NCBI GenBank assembly: GCA_039028975.1
Contig: JBCCHB010000028.1
Coordinates: 1-64,000, forward strand
Reading direction: 5' to 3'
Length of the DNA: 64,000 nucleotides
Origin: JAHBNG01 sp039028975
GTDB taxonomy: Bacteria; Chloroflexota; Anaerolineae; Caldilineales; Caldilineaceae
Part shown: in pieces, positions 34,871 through 44,273 of the stretch
Layout: each line of letters starts with the position of its first letter
Numbering within the stretch: position 1 is the stretch's first letter
Position numbers and translations under genes: made by a program
The notes under the pieces: generated by a model
Databases searched by the model: none
The model's input: only the letters and a program-made list of their open reading frames with translations
What the model was told of the DNA's origin: nothing

Positions 34871-35617
34871 ATGTCAATCCAATCTCAGCCGCAATTTTCA
34901 CAGCAAATCGGACGTGAGAATTACGTACTTGCGAATCATGGCGCATTGACGCTACAGCACAAACGGGGACCAATTATTGAGTTATTCCCCACCGCTATCA
35001 TTGAACCAATACGCCATATGATTACTCAATGTATTTACCGGGGTAAGCTACCCCATCGACTTTCCATTATCTCTGCTATGCAAGAAGAGGGAGTAACATT
35101 TATCTCCCGAGCGATGGCGGCTTCGTTGGCCCATGATACAGGACGCTCTGTTTGCATTGTCGATTTAAATTGGTGGTCACCCAATGAAAAATCGACAAAA
35201 CTGCTCAATGACCACCCTGGTATTACAGATATTCTTTATAACAAGGTATCTCTAAATGATGCTTTGGTTAAGACTACAAATCCTTATCTAGATATGCTCC
35301 TTCCTGGCGGGGTCGATCCACGCCAACGACCGATTCTCTCTAGGGATACAAAATTGGCTGATCTCTTAACACAATTAAGTGAACAGTTTGACCATCTTTT
35401 ATTAGACATTCCAGCAATAAAGTCGACGAGTGATTCGATTGCATTGGCCTCTTTAGGTGATAGCTGTTGTATGGTTGTTCGACATGGTGCAACATCCAGC
35501 AACGTCGTCGGGCAAGTATTGAGCGAAGTAGAGCACATCCCAATAATGGGTGTGCTGATGAATCGAGTGGATAATAAAACGCCCAAATGGATTCAAAATG
35601 TGATTCCGCAAAATTAA
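34871..35617 (+). CDS. BY-kinase-like protein (CpsD/CapB family) with broken Walker A
   Basis: ParA/MinD-fold protein of 248 aa similar to the tyrosine autokinases that work with Wzz-type co-polymerases. The Walker A' motif VCIVDLNWW (Asp98) and Walker B DHLLLDIPAI are present. The P-loop, normally GEGKS/T, reads ISAMQEEGVTF, with the invariant Lys replaced by Val, and there is no C-terminal tyrosine cluster (it ends PKWIQNVIPQN). ATP hydrolysis and tyrosine autophosphorylation are therefore doubtful. It could be a scaffold or bind nucleotide without turnover. It lies between the flippase and a glycosidase gene in the EPS locus. Confidence 0.75.
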   Translation: MSIQSQPQFSQQIGRENYVLANHGALTLQHKRGPIIELFPTAIIEPIRHMITQCIYRGKLPHRLSIISAMQEEGVTFISRAMAASLAHDTGRSVCIVDLNWWSPNEKSTKLLNDHPGITDILYNKVSLNDALVKTTNPYLDMLLPGGVDPRQRPILSRDTKLADLLTQLSEQFDHLLLDIPAIKSTSDSIALASLGDSCCMVVRHGATSSNVVGQVLSEVEHIPIMGVLMNRVDNKTPKWIQNVIPQN

Positions 35618-35730
35618 AGGAATTGTAATGGCTATGCTGGGGCGAATTAAAAAGCTGAGTTTTCTATAGCTTTTATGGGAGAAACCAAATTCTGGTCATC
35701 AAACAGAGCTGAGCAAAAGGCCCTTCATAT

Positions 35731-35877
35731 ATGAAATTATTTCTTGTTTTTCTCTTTACCTGCTTTTTTACTGGTTTATTCACTTGGCGCATGAAGCCAG
35801 CTTCGCGCATGTGGATTGTCATGGCTATAACCGTATTCTTTACTTCTGTTTACTTTTTTGTAGATAGTTTTGTTTGA
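35731..35877 (+). CDS. Two-TM microprotein in EPS locus
   Basis: A 48-aa frame from ATG at 35731 to TGA. It has two hydrophobic helices (LFLVFLFTCFFTGLFTW and MWIVMAITVFFTSVYFFV) joined by a short basic loop (RMKPASR), predicting a hairpin in the membrane with positive-inside loop. AAAAGG lies about ten bases before the start. It sits alone in the gap between the BY-kinase-like gene and the first GH44 gene. Unknown function; a small partner of a polysaccharide-assembly membrane protein is conceivable. Confidence 0.6.
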   Translation: MKLFLVFLFTCFFTGLFTWRMKPASRMWIVMAITVFFTSVYFFVDSFV

Positions 35878-36076
35878 AATAACAGGTTCGTTATGAGTAT
35901 TTTTCCAGACATACAATTCCCATCTTGGCCTAATCCTACTATCAATCGATCGCAATCGATCAATCAGCTGGTTCTCGCGCAACACGGGGCATACCTACTC
36001 CGCTGCGATCTGCTGGGGATATCAATTGAAATCGGCCGAAATGTACCTATCGAGAATTCTTCCAGGATATGCATCG

Positions 36077-38680
36077 ATGCTTTCTAACCGACTTATCACC
36101 ATGAAATTTGAACGGGCCCTCTTTTTTCTCACTCTGTTGCTCTGTATTGGCCTGATTATTTCTGTCTACTTTTATCAGAGAGCTGAGACGGCACCTACCA
36201 TATCGCTACCTAGCTCTGGCTCAATTGCCCAGCTTGATTCGAATGATACAGCAGCAAGATTGTCTGGGAAAGGCAATCAATCTGCAATGGATAATAGCGA
36301 TTTCGGCGTTGCACAATCAAGCGAAAGTGAATTGAAGTTGCCCTCTTCAATAGAAGATGAGGGCGCCAATAGTGAACAGGTTGATCCCCCAATTGTAATG
36401 GAAGAACCCGAACAATTCGCTGCCATTTCAGATAAGAGAACTGATGCGGACACGATTGGAGAGAGCCAAGAATCAACAGTGATCAGCACTGAATCAGCTG
36501 AAATGAGTAGCATTGACTCAGCTGTTGCCGAGAATGACCAAACAAATATTGACATAAATTCGCAACAACACCGGATAGTGTTTGATGATACATTGGCACA
36601 AGAGTGGCAAAACTGGTCTTGGGATACGACGATTGACTTTGTAAATGATGAACCAGTTGAGCAAGGGATGGCATCTATTGCTGTTACCTTTGACAAAAAT
36701 TGGGGTGCCTTGTGGTTGTCATCATCTCAGATTCTAAACAGCAATGAGTATGATACGTTGCGCTTCTGGATCCATGGTGGCGAACAAGGTGGCCAATTAA
36801 CCAGGGTGAGTTTGGCTGACGGTAACCAAATGCTTTTGGATGAAAGTGTTGAAGTAGTAGCCCGAGCCAATACATGGCAGCAGGTTGATATCCAACTCAC
36901 TGATCTGAATGCTTCTGATGAGATCAGCGGAATTGTTTGGCAAGAGTCTTTGGGCAATAGCCAACCAGCTTTTTTCCTTGATCGGGTCTCTTTCACGAAG
37001 CGAAACTCATCAGAGCCTAAAGATGCCATTAATGCTTCTTCCGGTGTTGAACCTGCTGAAGATATGCTGGTTGGCAATGAGAGCGGCAGTGAAACGAATA
37101 GAGTAGCTGACGTGCCAATTGATATGGTGCTTGACGTGGACGTTGCTTCAGAACGCCGCGCGATTGCTCCAGCCATCTACGGAATAAACTATGGCGATGA
37201 GTCCCTGCTGACTACATTACGTCCCGGCGTGCGCCGTTGGGGCGGGAACGCCTCAACAAGATACAACTGGCAATTAGATGTAGCCAACCGTGCCAGCGAC
37301 TGGTTTTTTGAGAATATTCCTGAAGAAGTGGCCAATGAATCCTCACTACCCAGTGGATCGTCCGCAGACAAGTTTGTGGCGATGAATCAGCTTCTAGGCA
37401 TCAAAACCATTATGACCATGCCGATGATTGGGTGGACGCCAAAGAGCCGAGAGTTCGCATGTAGCTATCCAGTCAACAAATATGGTGAGCAGCAATCTGT
37501 TGATCCGTCAAATAGCACCTGTGGCAATGGCTTAACACGAGACGGTACACCGCTTCTTGCTGAACCAACGGATACGAGCGTTGCGATTGATGCTACTTAT
37601 GTTTCTGAATGGATTACCCATCTTGTAACGAGTTTCGGCACGGCAGCTGAAGGAGGTGTAACCTACTATAGCTTGGATAATGAACCAATGCTTTGGCACC
37701 TTACCCATCGGGATATACACCCGGAACCGGTCAGTTATGATGAACTCTATGCTCGAACAGTCGAATATGCTGCAGCTATCAAAGAAGCTGACCCATCAGC
37801 AATGACATTAGGGCCAGCAGTTTGGGGGTGGACTGCTTATTTCTATTCCGCTCTAGATCAATCTGAAGTGAATGGCGTTTTGAACCAAAATGCTGATCGA
37901 GCTGCTCATGGCAACCTACCGTTCCTTGCATGGTATCTTCAGAAAATGAGCGAATATGAGCAAGAAAATGGGGTTCGATTACTCGATTATTTGGATGTTC
38001 ATTACTATCCGCAAGGACAACGCGTCGCACTTGGCCCAGTAGGAAGCGAGAGGACACAAGCTTTACGATTGCGTTCAACGCGTTCTCTTTGGGATGCATC
38101 ATATGTGGATGAAAGCTGGATCAATGAACCCGTTCGGTTGATTCCCCGACTACAAGAGTGGATTGACGAATATTATCCTGGTACTAAAATCGCCTTTAGC
38201 GAATACAACTGGGGTGGATTGGAATCGATCAACGGGGCACTCACCCAGGCCGATCTTCTCGGCATCCTGGGGCGCGAAGGCGTAGATCTCGCCACATTAT
38301 GGGATCCGCTAAATGTAAATGCACCATACACTTTTGCATTTCGTCTCTATCGTAATTATGACGGTAGCGGGAGTGAATTTGGTGACATAAGTGTTCATGC
38401 CGAGAGCGCTGACACTGATCAACTTGCTATCTATGCTGCCCAGCGGACATCTGATGGCGCACTGACAATACTTCTGATCAACAAAGATCAAGATTCTCTT
38501 ACGACGGCAGTCGATATCGCAAACTTTGAATCCGTTAGACAAGCACAGCGATTTCGCTACAGCAACGATAATCAGAGCGCGATCCTTGCCTTGCCTCAAA
38601 TTGAGAGAGATGGATCGCAATTCATCGATACATTGCCTGGCAATAGCCTTACACTGTATGTGATTCCAAAAGTTGAATAG
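36077..38680 (+). CDS. Membrane-anchored GH44-type glycosidase with N-terminal glycan-binding-like domain
   Basis: Predicted extracytoplasmic beta-glucanase/xyloglucanase of ~867 aa. A signal-anchor (ALFFLTLLLCIGLIISVYFY) is followed by a Ser/Glu-rich stalk, a beta-sandwich domain beginning VFDDTLAQEWQNWSW, and the GH44 catalytic domain from about VASERRAIAPAIYGINYG. The proton-donor region YYSLDNEPMLW and the nucleophile region FSEYNWGG are intact. A C-terminal beta domain ends the protein. The ATG at 36077 has AGGA before it; the frame extends further up to a TTG at 36026. A paralogue lies at 56.8 kb. Location in a polysaccharide operon suggests it trims or remodels the EPS itself. Confidence 0.85.
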   Translation: MLSNRLITMKFERALFFLTLLLCIGLIISVYFYQRAETAPTISLPSSGSIAQLDSNDTAARLSGKGNQSAMDNSDFGVAQSSESELKLPSSIEDEGANSEQVDPPIVMEEPEQFAAISDKRTDADTIGESQESTVISTESAEMSSIDSAVAENDQTNIDINSQQHRIVFDDTLAQEWQNWSWDTTIDFVNDEPVEQGMASIAVTFDKNWGALWLSSSQILNSNEYDTLRFWIHGGEQGGQLTRVSLADGNQMLLDESVEVVARANTWQQVDIQLTDLNASDEISGIVWQESLGNSQPAFFLDRVSFTKRNSSEPKDAINASSGVEPAEDMLVGNESGSETNRVADVPIDMVLDVDVASERRAIAPAIYGINYGDESLLTTLRPGVRRWGGNASTRYNWQLDVANRASDWFFENIPEEVANESSLPSGSSADKFVAMNQLLGIKTIMTMPMIGWTPKSREFACSYPVNKYGEQQSVDPSNSTCGNGLTRDGTPLLAEPTDTSVAIDATYVSEWITHLVTSFGTAAEGGVTYYSLDNEPMLWHLTHRDIHPEPVSYDELYARTVEYAAAIKEADPSAMTLGPAVWGWTAYFYSALDQSEVNGVLNQNADRAAHGNLPFLAWYLQKMSEYEQENGVRLLDYLDVHYYPQGQRVALGPVGSERTQALRLRSTRSLWDASYVDESWINEPVRLIPRLQEWIDEYYPGTKIAFSEYNWGGLESINGALTQADLLGILGREGVDLATLWDPLNVNAPYTFAFRLYRNYDGSGSEFGDISVHAESADTDQLAIYAAQRTSDGALTILLINKDQDSLTTAVDIANFESVRQAQRFRYSNDNQSAILALPQIERDGSQFIDTLPGNSLTLYVIPKVE

Positions 38681-38713
38681 CAAATCTATTCTCAATAAAC
38701 TGCGCTAATTTTT

Positions 38714-40276
38714 ATGGTAAAATCACTTGCTGCCCCCCAGACCATTTGGGCAAATTCCCAACTCTATAAGGGCAGGGAACGAATATACAAAATACTCTGG
38801 CATATATGCCTGCTGGGCCTGGTTGGATTTGTTGCAAAGCAGACTTGGGATAGTGGTGCAGATCCATCTCTCATCGCTTGGTTATTCTATGTGGCGGGCA
38901 TCGCGGCAATTCTGTTTCGCCCTCGCTACGGAATTTACTTGATTATGTTTTTTGGTCTAGTGGGCGATGCTTCACTGATTTACTGGTACCCATTTGAAAA
39001 GAATCTATCCAGTATTGAATCTCTTTTGTATCTAAATGATTCTGTGATCTTTAGCCCACTTGAGTCCTATATTCTCATTACGATTCTTTCTTGGTTGGGT
39101 CGAATTGGTCTGAGGCAGAAAGTAGAGTTTTTTGCTGGTGAGCTTTTTTTACCGGCCATATTCTTTTGTTTCTTTTTGGTAATTGGCCTGATGTATGGTC
39201 TAGCAACCGGCGGTAGTCCGGTAATTGCCCTTTGGGAATCACGACCTATCTTTTATCTGCCGGTTATGCTGGTTTTGACAAGTAATTTGATACAGGAACG
39301 CACTCAGATCAAACGTTTGATCTGGATATGTATGGTCGCAATATTTATCGAAGGGCTAATTGGTAGCTATTGGGTTGCATTTATCTTGGAATTTAGCTTG
39401 GCCAACGTTCTGGGCTTGGCTGAGCACTCATCGGCAATTCATATTAACACATTCTTTGTCTTTACGATGGCCATATGGATTTACCGCAATTCAGCAACCA
39501 AACGCCTTTCCCTATTGCTCATGGCGCCGCCCATTGCATTGACCTATTTAGCATCCCAGCGGAGGGCCTCATTTGTTACATTGGCCGTTGCCATCGTATT
39601 TATTGCGATTATTTTATACAAAGAGAACCGAACTGTGTTCTGGACATTGGCTCCGATTATTGGGGTCATGGCGGTGGCCTATATCGGTATCTTTTGGAAC
39701 AATACAGGGGCCTTAGGTTTACCGGCTCAGGCCATTAAATCTATGATTGCTCCGGACCCAAATAGTGAGGATGCCGCATCGAACATCTACCGTGTGCTTG
39801 AAAATGTCAACGTAAATTTTACCATTCATGAATCACCTCTCTTTGGGGTTGGCTTCGGTAAAAAGTTCTTCATTATAGTGCCTATGGCGGATATCAGCTT
39901 CTTTGATTGGTGGGAGTATATCGTTCATAACTCTATCTTCTGGTATTGGATGAAGACAGGCGTATTGGGCTTTATGTCAATGCTATTCCTCATCTGCTCA
40001 AGTATCATGGTGGGCGTGCGCATAATCTGGCGTCTTCCAGGTGGCGAGTTGAGTGCAGTTGCGACTGTGTGTACCCTCTATATTCTGATGCACTTTCTGT
40101 ACGCTTATGTTGACATGTCATGGGATAACCAGAGCATGATCTACGTGGGGACCTCTATGGGACTCCTTAACTGTTTTGAACATATCGTTACAAAACCTGT
40201 TCCTATCGCCCGTAAACGTTGGGCTTGGCAGACCGAACCAGAGCCAGAGCCTACACTACTGCCACTATCGTACTAA
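38714..40276 (+). CDS. O-antigen ligase/polymerase-like (Wzy) membrane protein
   Basis: Polytopic protein of 520 aa with about ten to twelve predicted spans. It has a large extracytoplasmic loop late in the sequence (roughly 335-400), ending in ESPLFGVGFGKKF, which contains the G-x-G-x(F/Y) element typical of Wzy/WaaL proteins. The next span region includes WWEYIVHNSIFWYWMKTG with the His that is conserved in this superfamily (HN-x-x-L/F). Such proteins join repeat units or attach them to a carrier. Here, with Wzx and Wzz genes close by, polymerase is the better choice than ligase. Confidence 0.8.
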   Translation: MVKSLAAPQTIWANSQLYKGRERIYKILWHICLLGLVGFVAKQTWDSGADPSLIAWLFYVAGIAAILFRPRYGIYLIMFFGLVGDASLIYWYPFEKNLSSIESLLYLNDSVIFSPLESYILITILSWLGRIGLRQKVEFFAGELFLPAIFFCFFLVIGLMYGLATGGSPVIALWESRPIFYLPVMLVLTSNLIQERTQIKRLIWICMVAIFIEGLIGSYWVAFILEFSLANVLGLAEHSSAIHINTFFVFTMAIWIYRNSATKRLSLLLMAPPIALTYLASQRRASFVTLAVAIVFIAIILYKENRTVFWTLAPIIGVMAVAYIGIFWNNTGALGLPAQAIKSMIAPDPNSEDAASNIYRVLENVNVNFTIHESPLFGVGFGKKFFIIVPMADISFFDWWEYIVHNSIFWYWMKTGVLGFMSMLFLICSSIMVGVRIIWRLPGGELSAVATVCTLYILMHFLYAYVDMSWDNQSMIYVGTSMGLLNCFEHIVTKPVPIARKRWAWQTEPEPEPTLLPLSY

Positions 40277-40386
40277 GTTGATGTTGTAGGGTAGAACCAT
40301 ACAAAATTCCTGTCTATACAAAGTGAATTCTTATAAGATGTGCCTTATTCATTGTTGTCTACTGGGTATGGACGAAAGGTGAACTG

Positions 40387-41019
40387 GTGGGTAAATTACG
40401 TACTATTTTACAGGAAGAATTCGGCGGAATTCATTGGGGACTCCTGACTGTACAAGCCTTGATGAATCTTTTGCCAACGTACGCCGGGGGACGGATACGA
40501 ACTTATCTTTTTCGACTTGCTGGATTTCATGTGGGCATGGGAACTGTCATTTGGGGAACGCTTAACCTAGCTGGTCTAGGACCTGTATCGAATCGTCTGC
40601 GAGTTGGTAAGGATTGTTGGATAAATACAGATTGTTTTTTTGAGCTAGCCGATGATGTCATTATTGGTGATCGAGTATCAATTGGGCAGCAGGTTATGAT
40701 ATTAACGAACAGCCACAGTATTGGTAATGAAGAGCGCCGAGCGGGTACGCTTCGAGCACAGCATGTCAAGGTCGAAGATGGAGCTTGGCTCTCTACTCGA
40801 TGCACGGTTTTGCCGGGAGTGACCGTAGGCAAAGGTGCTGTTGTGGCTGCGGGGGCTGTTGTCACCCGATCTGTACCACCCCATGTGTTAATCGGAGGGG
40901 TGCCAGCTCGAGTTATTCGGGAACTTTCTCCAGATTCAGAACTGAGCATCCAGAACATACTTGCGATTCAGCCCGTAGTCAATGGCTCGTCACCCAATGC
41001 TGAGGTCATTTCCCGATGA
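40387..41019 (+). CDS. Hexapeptide-repeat acetyltransferase (WcaF/LbH family)
   Basis: Left-handed beta-helix acyltransferase of 210 aa. Hexapeptide repeats run from about residue 75 (IGDRVSIGQQ) and the catalytic His lies in MILTNSHSIG. The C-terminal motif GAVVAAGAVVTRSVPPHVLIGGVPARVIREL is the standard end of the family. Start is GTG with AAAGG upstream. The stop overlaps the start of the next acyltransferase gene (ATGA). Likely O-acetylates a sugar of the polysaccharide. Confidence 0.88.
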   Translation: MGKLRTILQEEFGGIHWGLLTVQALMNLLPTYAGGRIRTYLFRLAGFHVGMGTVIWGTLNLAGLGPVSNRLRVGKDCWINTDCFFELADDVIIGDRVSIGQQVMILTNSHSIGNEERRAGTLRAQHVKVEDGAWLSTRCTVLPGVTVGKGAVVAAGAVVTRSVPPHVLIGGVPARVIRELSPDSELSIQNILAIQPVVNGSSPNAEVISR

Positions 41020-41552
41020 CATTGCAGCAGATATGGCAAGATGGTCACGCTGTCTTGCGAGCACAGTGGAGTTTTCGTCAGGCTACCCAACTGGGCAGGA
41101 AGGTTCGGGTATGGGGATGGCCAGTGGTCCAAAATAGCGGTACCATGATTATCCATCCTAGGGTGAGGTTGTCCTCCACCATAGCCACTACCGAGTTAGT
41201 GGCTCAAAACCAGGGGACTTTGGAGATTGGCGAAAGCGCCTTTGTCAACTACGGATGTTCAATTGCTGCTAGTCTGTTAATCCGAATTGGACCATGCTGC
41301 AATATCGGTACATATGTCATCATGATGGACAACGATTTCCACAGATTAGAACCAGAGCGACGAAATGAATCGCCTGATTCGGCACCAATAATTTTAGAGG
41401 AAAATGTCTGGCTCGGCGCGCGGGTTATTGTACTGAGTGGCGTAACCATCGGTGCTGGGAGTGTTGTTGGCGCAGGCAGTGTCGTGACCAAAGACGTTCC
41501 TCCTCGAACCGTTATGGCGGGAATTCCCGCCAAAGTAATACGTACCTTATAG
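41016..41552 (+). CDS. Hexapeptide-repeat acyltransferase
   Basis: Second LbH acyltransferase, 178 aa, overlapping the previous gene by four bases (ATGA), so translation is coupled. It has the pattern IGPCCNIGTYVIMMDNDFH (catalytic His on the loop), NVWLGARVIVLSGVTIGAGSVVGAG and the terminal PPRTVMAGIPAKVIRTL. The pair of acyltransferases could modify two positions or two sugars. Confidence 0.88.
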   Translation: MTLQQIWQDGHAVLRAQWSFRQATQLGRKVRVWGWPVVQNSGTMIIHPRVRLSSTIATTELVAQNQGTLEIGESAFVNYGCSIAASLLIRIGPCCNIGTYVIMMDNDFHRLEPERRNESPDSAPIILEENVWLGARVIVLSGVTIGAGSVVGAGSVVTKDVPPRTVMAGIPAKVIRTL

Positions 41553-41561
41553 GAATGTTTC

Positions 41562-42602
41562 ATGCTTAAAGTAAGCGTAATCATACCAACATATAATCGG
41601 TTGAATCAACTTAAGCAGGTTCTTGCAGCTTTTGAAGCCCAAAGCTGTAATCTCAGTGATATTGAAATTATTATTGTCTCTGACGGCTCTTCAGATGGCA
41701 CGGAATCTTATTTAAACGATTTAAAATCACCGCTCAACCTTGTTGTTGCTCAGCAGCAAAATGCTGGCCCTGCTGCGGCACGCAATAATGGGATCGGATT
41801 GGCTAGGGGTGAATTGGTTATCTTCGTTGACGATGATGTGGTACCGGCACCAGACTTTATTATTGAACATTTGAAGAGCCACGAAAAATATGGGCAACAG
41901 GCTGTTGTGTTAGGGCCTATGATTACTCCCAATGATTTTGAGATGGTCTCCTGGGTGTATTGGGAACAGATGATGTTGTACAAGCAGTACGAGGATATGG
42001 AGATGGCGCGTTGGGAACCAACTGCACGGCAATTTTATACAGGAAATGCCTCATTGCGCCGGAAACATCTTATCGAGTCCGGTGGCTTTGATGTCTCATT
42101 TCGCCGAGCAGAAGATGTGGAGCTTGCATACCGCTTGGCTGATAAGGATATTCGCTTTTACTTTAATCCACAGGCTATCGGGTATCACTACGCCGAAAGA
42201 AAGTTCGAATCTTGGTTGCAGACCCCTTATATGTACGGTCGAAACGACGTCATCTTTACGAGGGATAAGGGTCAGAAGTGGCTACTTCCAAAAGTAATGG
42301 AAGAGTTTCATCAGCGCCATCTTGTCGTCAGGGCATTGACCCGACTCTGTTTGTCGCAGCAGATAGCAAGCAAAGTTGCTATTTTCGCCTTAAAGCAGAT
42401 TGCCCGGTTTGGAGATCGTTTGGCTCCGTTCATTCCGATATTCCGGTCCTTACCGCGTTTTGCCTACAGTGGGATCTATAATCTGACCTACTACCAGGGC
42501 GCTGCAGACGAGTTAGGGGGGCGAGAAGACTTTTTTAGACTTGTTTCCGATGCTGAAATGCCAATTTATCAGCCCCATGCATTGAAATCAGGTGCAAACT
42601 AG
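41562..42602 (+). CDS. Family 2 glycosyltransferase
   Basis: GT-A-fold glycosyltransferase of 346 aa that adds a sugar to the growing lipid-linked repeat unit. N-terminal SVIIPTYNRLNQL and IIVSDGSSDGT are the nucleotide-sugar-binding motifs, VIFVDDDVVPAPDF contains the metal-binding DDD, and GNASLRRKHLIESGGFD with RRAEDVELAYRL provides the ED catalytic-base region. It starts nine bases after the acyltransferase stop and runs one base into the next gene. Confidence 0.92.
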   Translation: MLKVSVIIPTYNRLNQLKQVLAAFEAQSCNLSDIEIIIVSDGSSDGTESYLNDLKSPLNLVVAQQQNAGPAAARNNGIGLARGELVIFVDDDVVPAPDFIIEHLKSHEKYGQQAVVLGPMITPNDFEMVSWVYWEQMMLYKQYEDMEMARWEPTARQFYTGNASLRRKHLIESGGFDVSFRRAEDVELAYRLADKDIRFYFNPQAIGYHYAERKFESWLQTPYMYGRNDVIFTRDKGQKWLLPKVMEEFHQRHLVVRALTRLCLSQQIASKVAIFALKQIARFGDRLAPFIPIFRSLPRFAYSGIYNLTYYQGAADELGGREDFFRLVSDAEMPIYQPHALKSGAN

Positions 42603-43174
42603 TGTTAAGAAAATTTAAACAGGATGCCCTTCGCTGGGTCATACCTAGCCAAGTTGCCCAACCTGCTGAGTTGTCACTGCTTTTGATATTGAAGCTACTA
42701 CACAGGCATATGCCCTTACGGGCAATGGCCTGGTACCGTCTTGCCTGTTGGTGCCAAAGTAAAAAGATTCCTGCTCTCTATGGATTTATGATGCGTTGGA
42801 TTTTCTTCCGCTTTGGGATGGAAATCTGGGGAGAGATCGGCGGAGGGCTCTATATTGCCCACACAAGTGGAACCGTAATTGCCGTAGAGCGTATGGGAGA
42901 AAATTGTAGTGTTATTGCCTCTGCTACCATTGGAATGCGCAATGAGTATGCATTTCCCGTGATCGGGGACAATGTATTTATTGGCGCGGGGGCCCGTGTT
43001 CTAGGAGAGATTCATATCGGCGACGACGCCAAGATTGGTGCCAATGCAGTTGTGGTCCACAATGTGGCATCTCAGAGCACCGTTGTCGGTATTCCTGCCA
43101 AACCTCTTCGAACGGTGCCGACTTCTCAATTAGCTGAGACGACCTTAAATGGTCGGGTAAAGACTGTATTATGA
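42602..43174 (+). CDS. Serine-acetyltransferase-like (CysE-type) acyltransferase
   Basis: Third hexapeptide acyltransferase of the locus, 190 aa. It starts at GTG overlapping the last base of the preceding stop codon. The helical N-terminus (MPLRAMAWYRLACW) and the repeats IWGEIGGGLYIAHTSGTVI, NVFIGAGARVLGEIHIGDDAKIGANAVVVHNV resemble CysE-type enzymes, with catalytic His in IAHTSG. In EPS loci such proteins usually acetylate a sugar rather than serine. Confidence 0.85.
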   Translation: MLRKFKQDALRWVIPSQVAQPAELSLLLILKLLHRHMPLRAMAWYRLACWCQSKKIPALYGFMMRWIFFRFGMEIWGEIGGGLYIAHTSGTVIAVERMGENCSVIASATIGMRNEYAFPVIGDNVFIGAGARVLGEIHIGDDAKIGANAVVVHNVASQSTVVGIPAKPLRTVPTSQLAETTLNGRVKTVL

Positions 43175-44268
43175 GATTATTTTTCCGCCTTTTGTCGATC
43201 GTTCTCTTACCCTGGTTACGAACCAATCAATCTATCTGCCGTCTTTGGCCCCAAAGCCTGCCACCTATTCGCATTGAGATGAGTAGCGCGAGGAGCATGA
43301 TAGGGATATTATGGGTTGGATCTGCGCTTTTGATTGGCTGTGTTGAAGCCCCGACTGAAACAGTCGCCGCACCCAAGCCAGAAGCAACTCTCAATCCACT
43401 GTTGCTTGCCAGGACGCCAGTACCGTCTTCGCTATCAACTTCACTAACATTGCCATCCTCTATGGATGTTCCAGCCGAAGAAGGGCAAGCTGAATCTGAA
43501 CCAACCGCATCAAGAGAAGATGTTTCCGCACCGACCGTGCCTCAGCCAACCGTAGCACCTTTATTGGACGGCAGTATCGAGGTTGCGCTCGTTCCGACAC
43601 CGACACAGCGTCCTCCTACAGTAGCTGAGGATGAATACAATCTGGTGACCTTAAGCTTAGGGTCTGAATATGACTATTCTGGAGGTGTGTCAGAAATTCT
43701 CATTTATGATGATGAACTCGACAGCAACTGGACTCTGGAAAATAGCCAGGGTGTCGACTATGACCTGGTGACTACGGCTCGTTGGTATGAGAAATTAGAT
43801 AAACGTACCGATTTAACGAGCGGTGCCTTATCGATTTCGCTAAAGCCTCGGGACGATTTTGGCACCATATTCTTCACCGTTCGTCCGGAATCTTCTGCCT
43901 CATATTCCCGTGATGAGATTCTGGGTGTCAGCTTTTGGTTGCATACAGGTACCGATATTGTTGATACGGGTGACTTTGCTGTGACGGTGGTCGGAAGTAA
44001 TGAGCAGACCTATTGGTCATCAGACGATGAATCTGTCTTTTTTGATGGAGATGATTCCTTTTCTGAGACTCGTCTCTATTTTTTGGATATCAACAGAGCC
44101 ATACCGTCTGATAGTTGGGTAAAGATTGAAGTCTGGTTAGATGAGCTGCTTTACGATCCTGACTATGAATATGTCACAGGTATATATGTGAAGAATGATG
44201 CTGGATTTCGCAATACCGTCTATATTGACAGAATGGCCCTACTTCATTTGCGTGAGGATGGCTCATAA
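43171..44268 (+). CDS. Lipoprotein with glycan-binding-like beta domain
   Basis: A 365-aa exported protein. The start overlaps the previous stop (ATGA). The lipobox GSALLIGC follows an alternative start at 43279 (MSSARSMIGILWVG), and either start leaves a signal sequence. A Pro/Thr/Ser-rich linker leads to a beta-sandwich domain beginning ILIYDDELDSNWTLE, clearly related to the N-terminal domain of both GH44 proteins in this locus (YNDELADGW and FDDTLAQEW). No catalytic motif is visible. It may bind the polysaccharide at the surface. Confidence 0.75.
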   Translation: MRLFFRLLSIVLLPWLRTNQSICRLWPQSLPPIRIEMSSARSMIGILWVGSALLIGCVEAPTETVAAPKPEATLNPLLLARTPVPSSLSTSLTLPSSMDVPAEEGQAESEPTASREDVSAPTVPQPTVAPLLDGSIEVALVPTPTQRPPTVAEDEYNLVTLSLGSEYDYSGGVSEILIYDDELDSNWTLENSQGVDYDLVTTARWYEKLDKRTDLTSGALSISLKPRDDFGTIFFTVRPESSASYSRDEILGVSFWLHTGTDIVDTGDFAVTVVGSNEQTYWSSDDESVFFDGDDSFSETRLYFLDINRAIPSDSWVKIEVWLDELLYDPDYEYVTGIYVKNDAGFRNTVYIDRMALLHLREDGS

Positions 44269-44273
44269 ACATT

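Noticed and set aside
35685..35715. Possible decayed copy of the hairpin repeat (AAACAGAGCTGAGC)
   Set aside because: Only about a dozen bases resemble one conserved end, which is too little to call.
35893..36087. 64-codon frame between the microprotein and GH44 genes
   Set aside because: It overlaps the GH44 start region, has only a weak ribosome site and no hydrophobic or conserved pattern; left uncalled.
40527..40958. 143-codon minus-strand frame
   Set aside because: Antisense to a hexapeptide acyltransferase whose repeat pattern is unmistakable.
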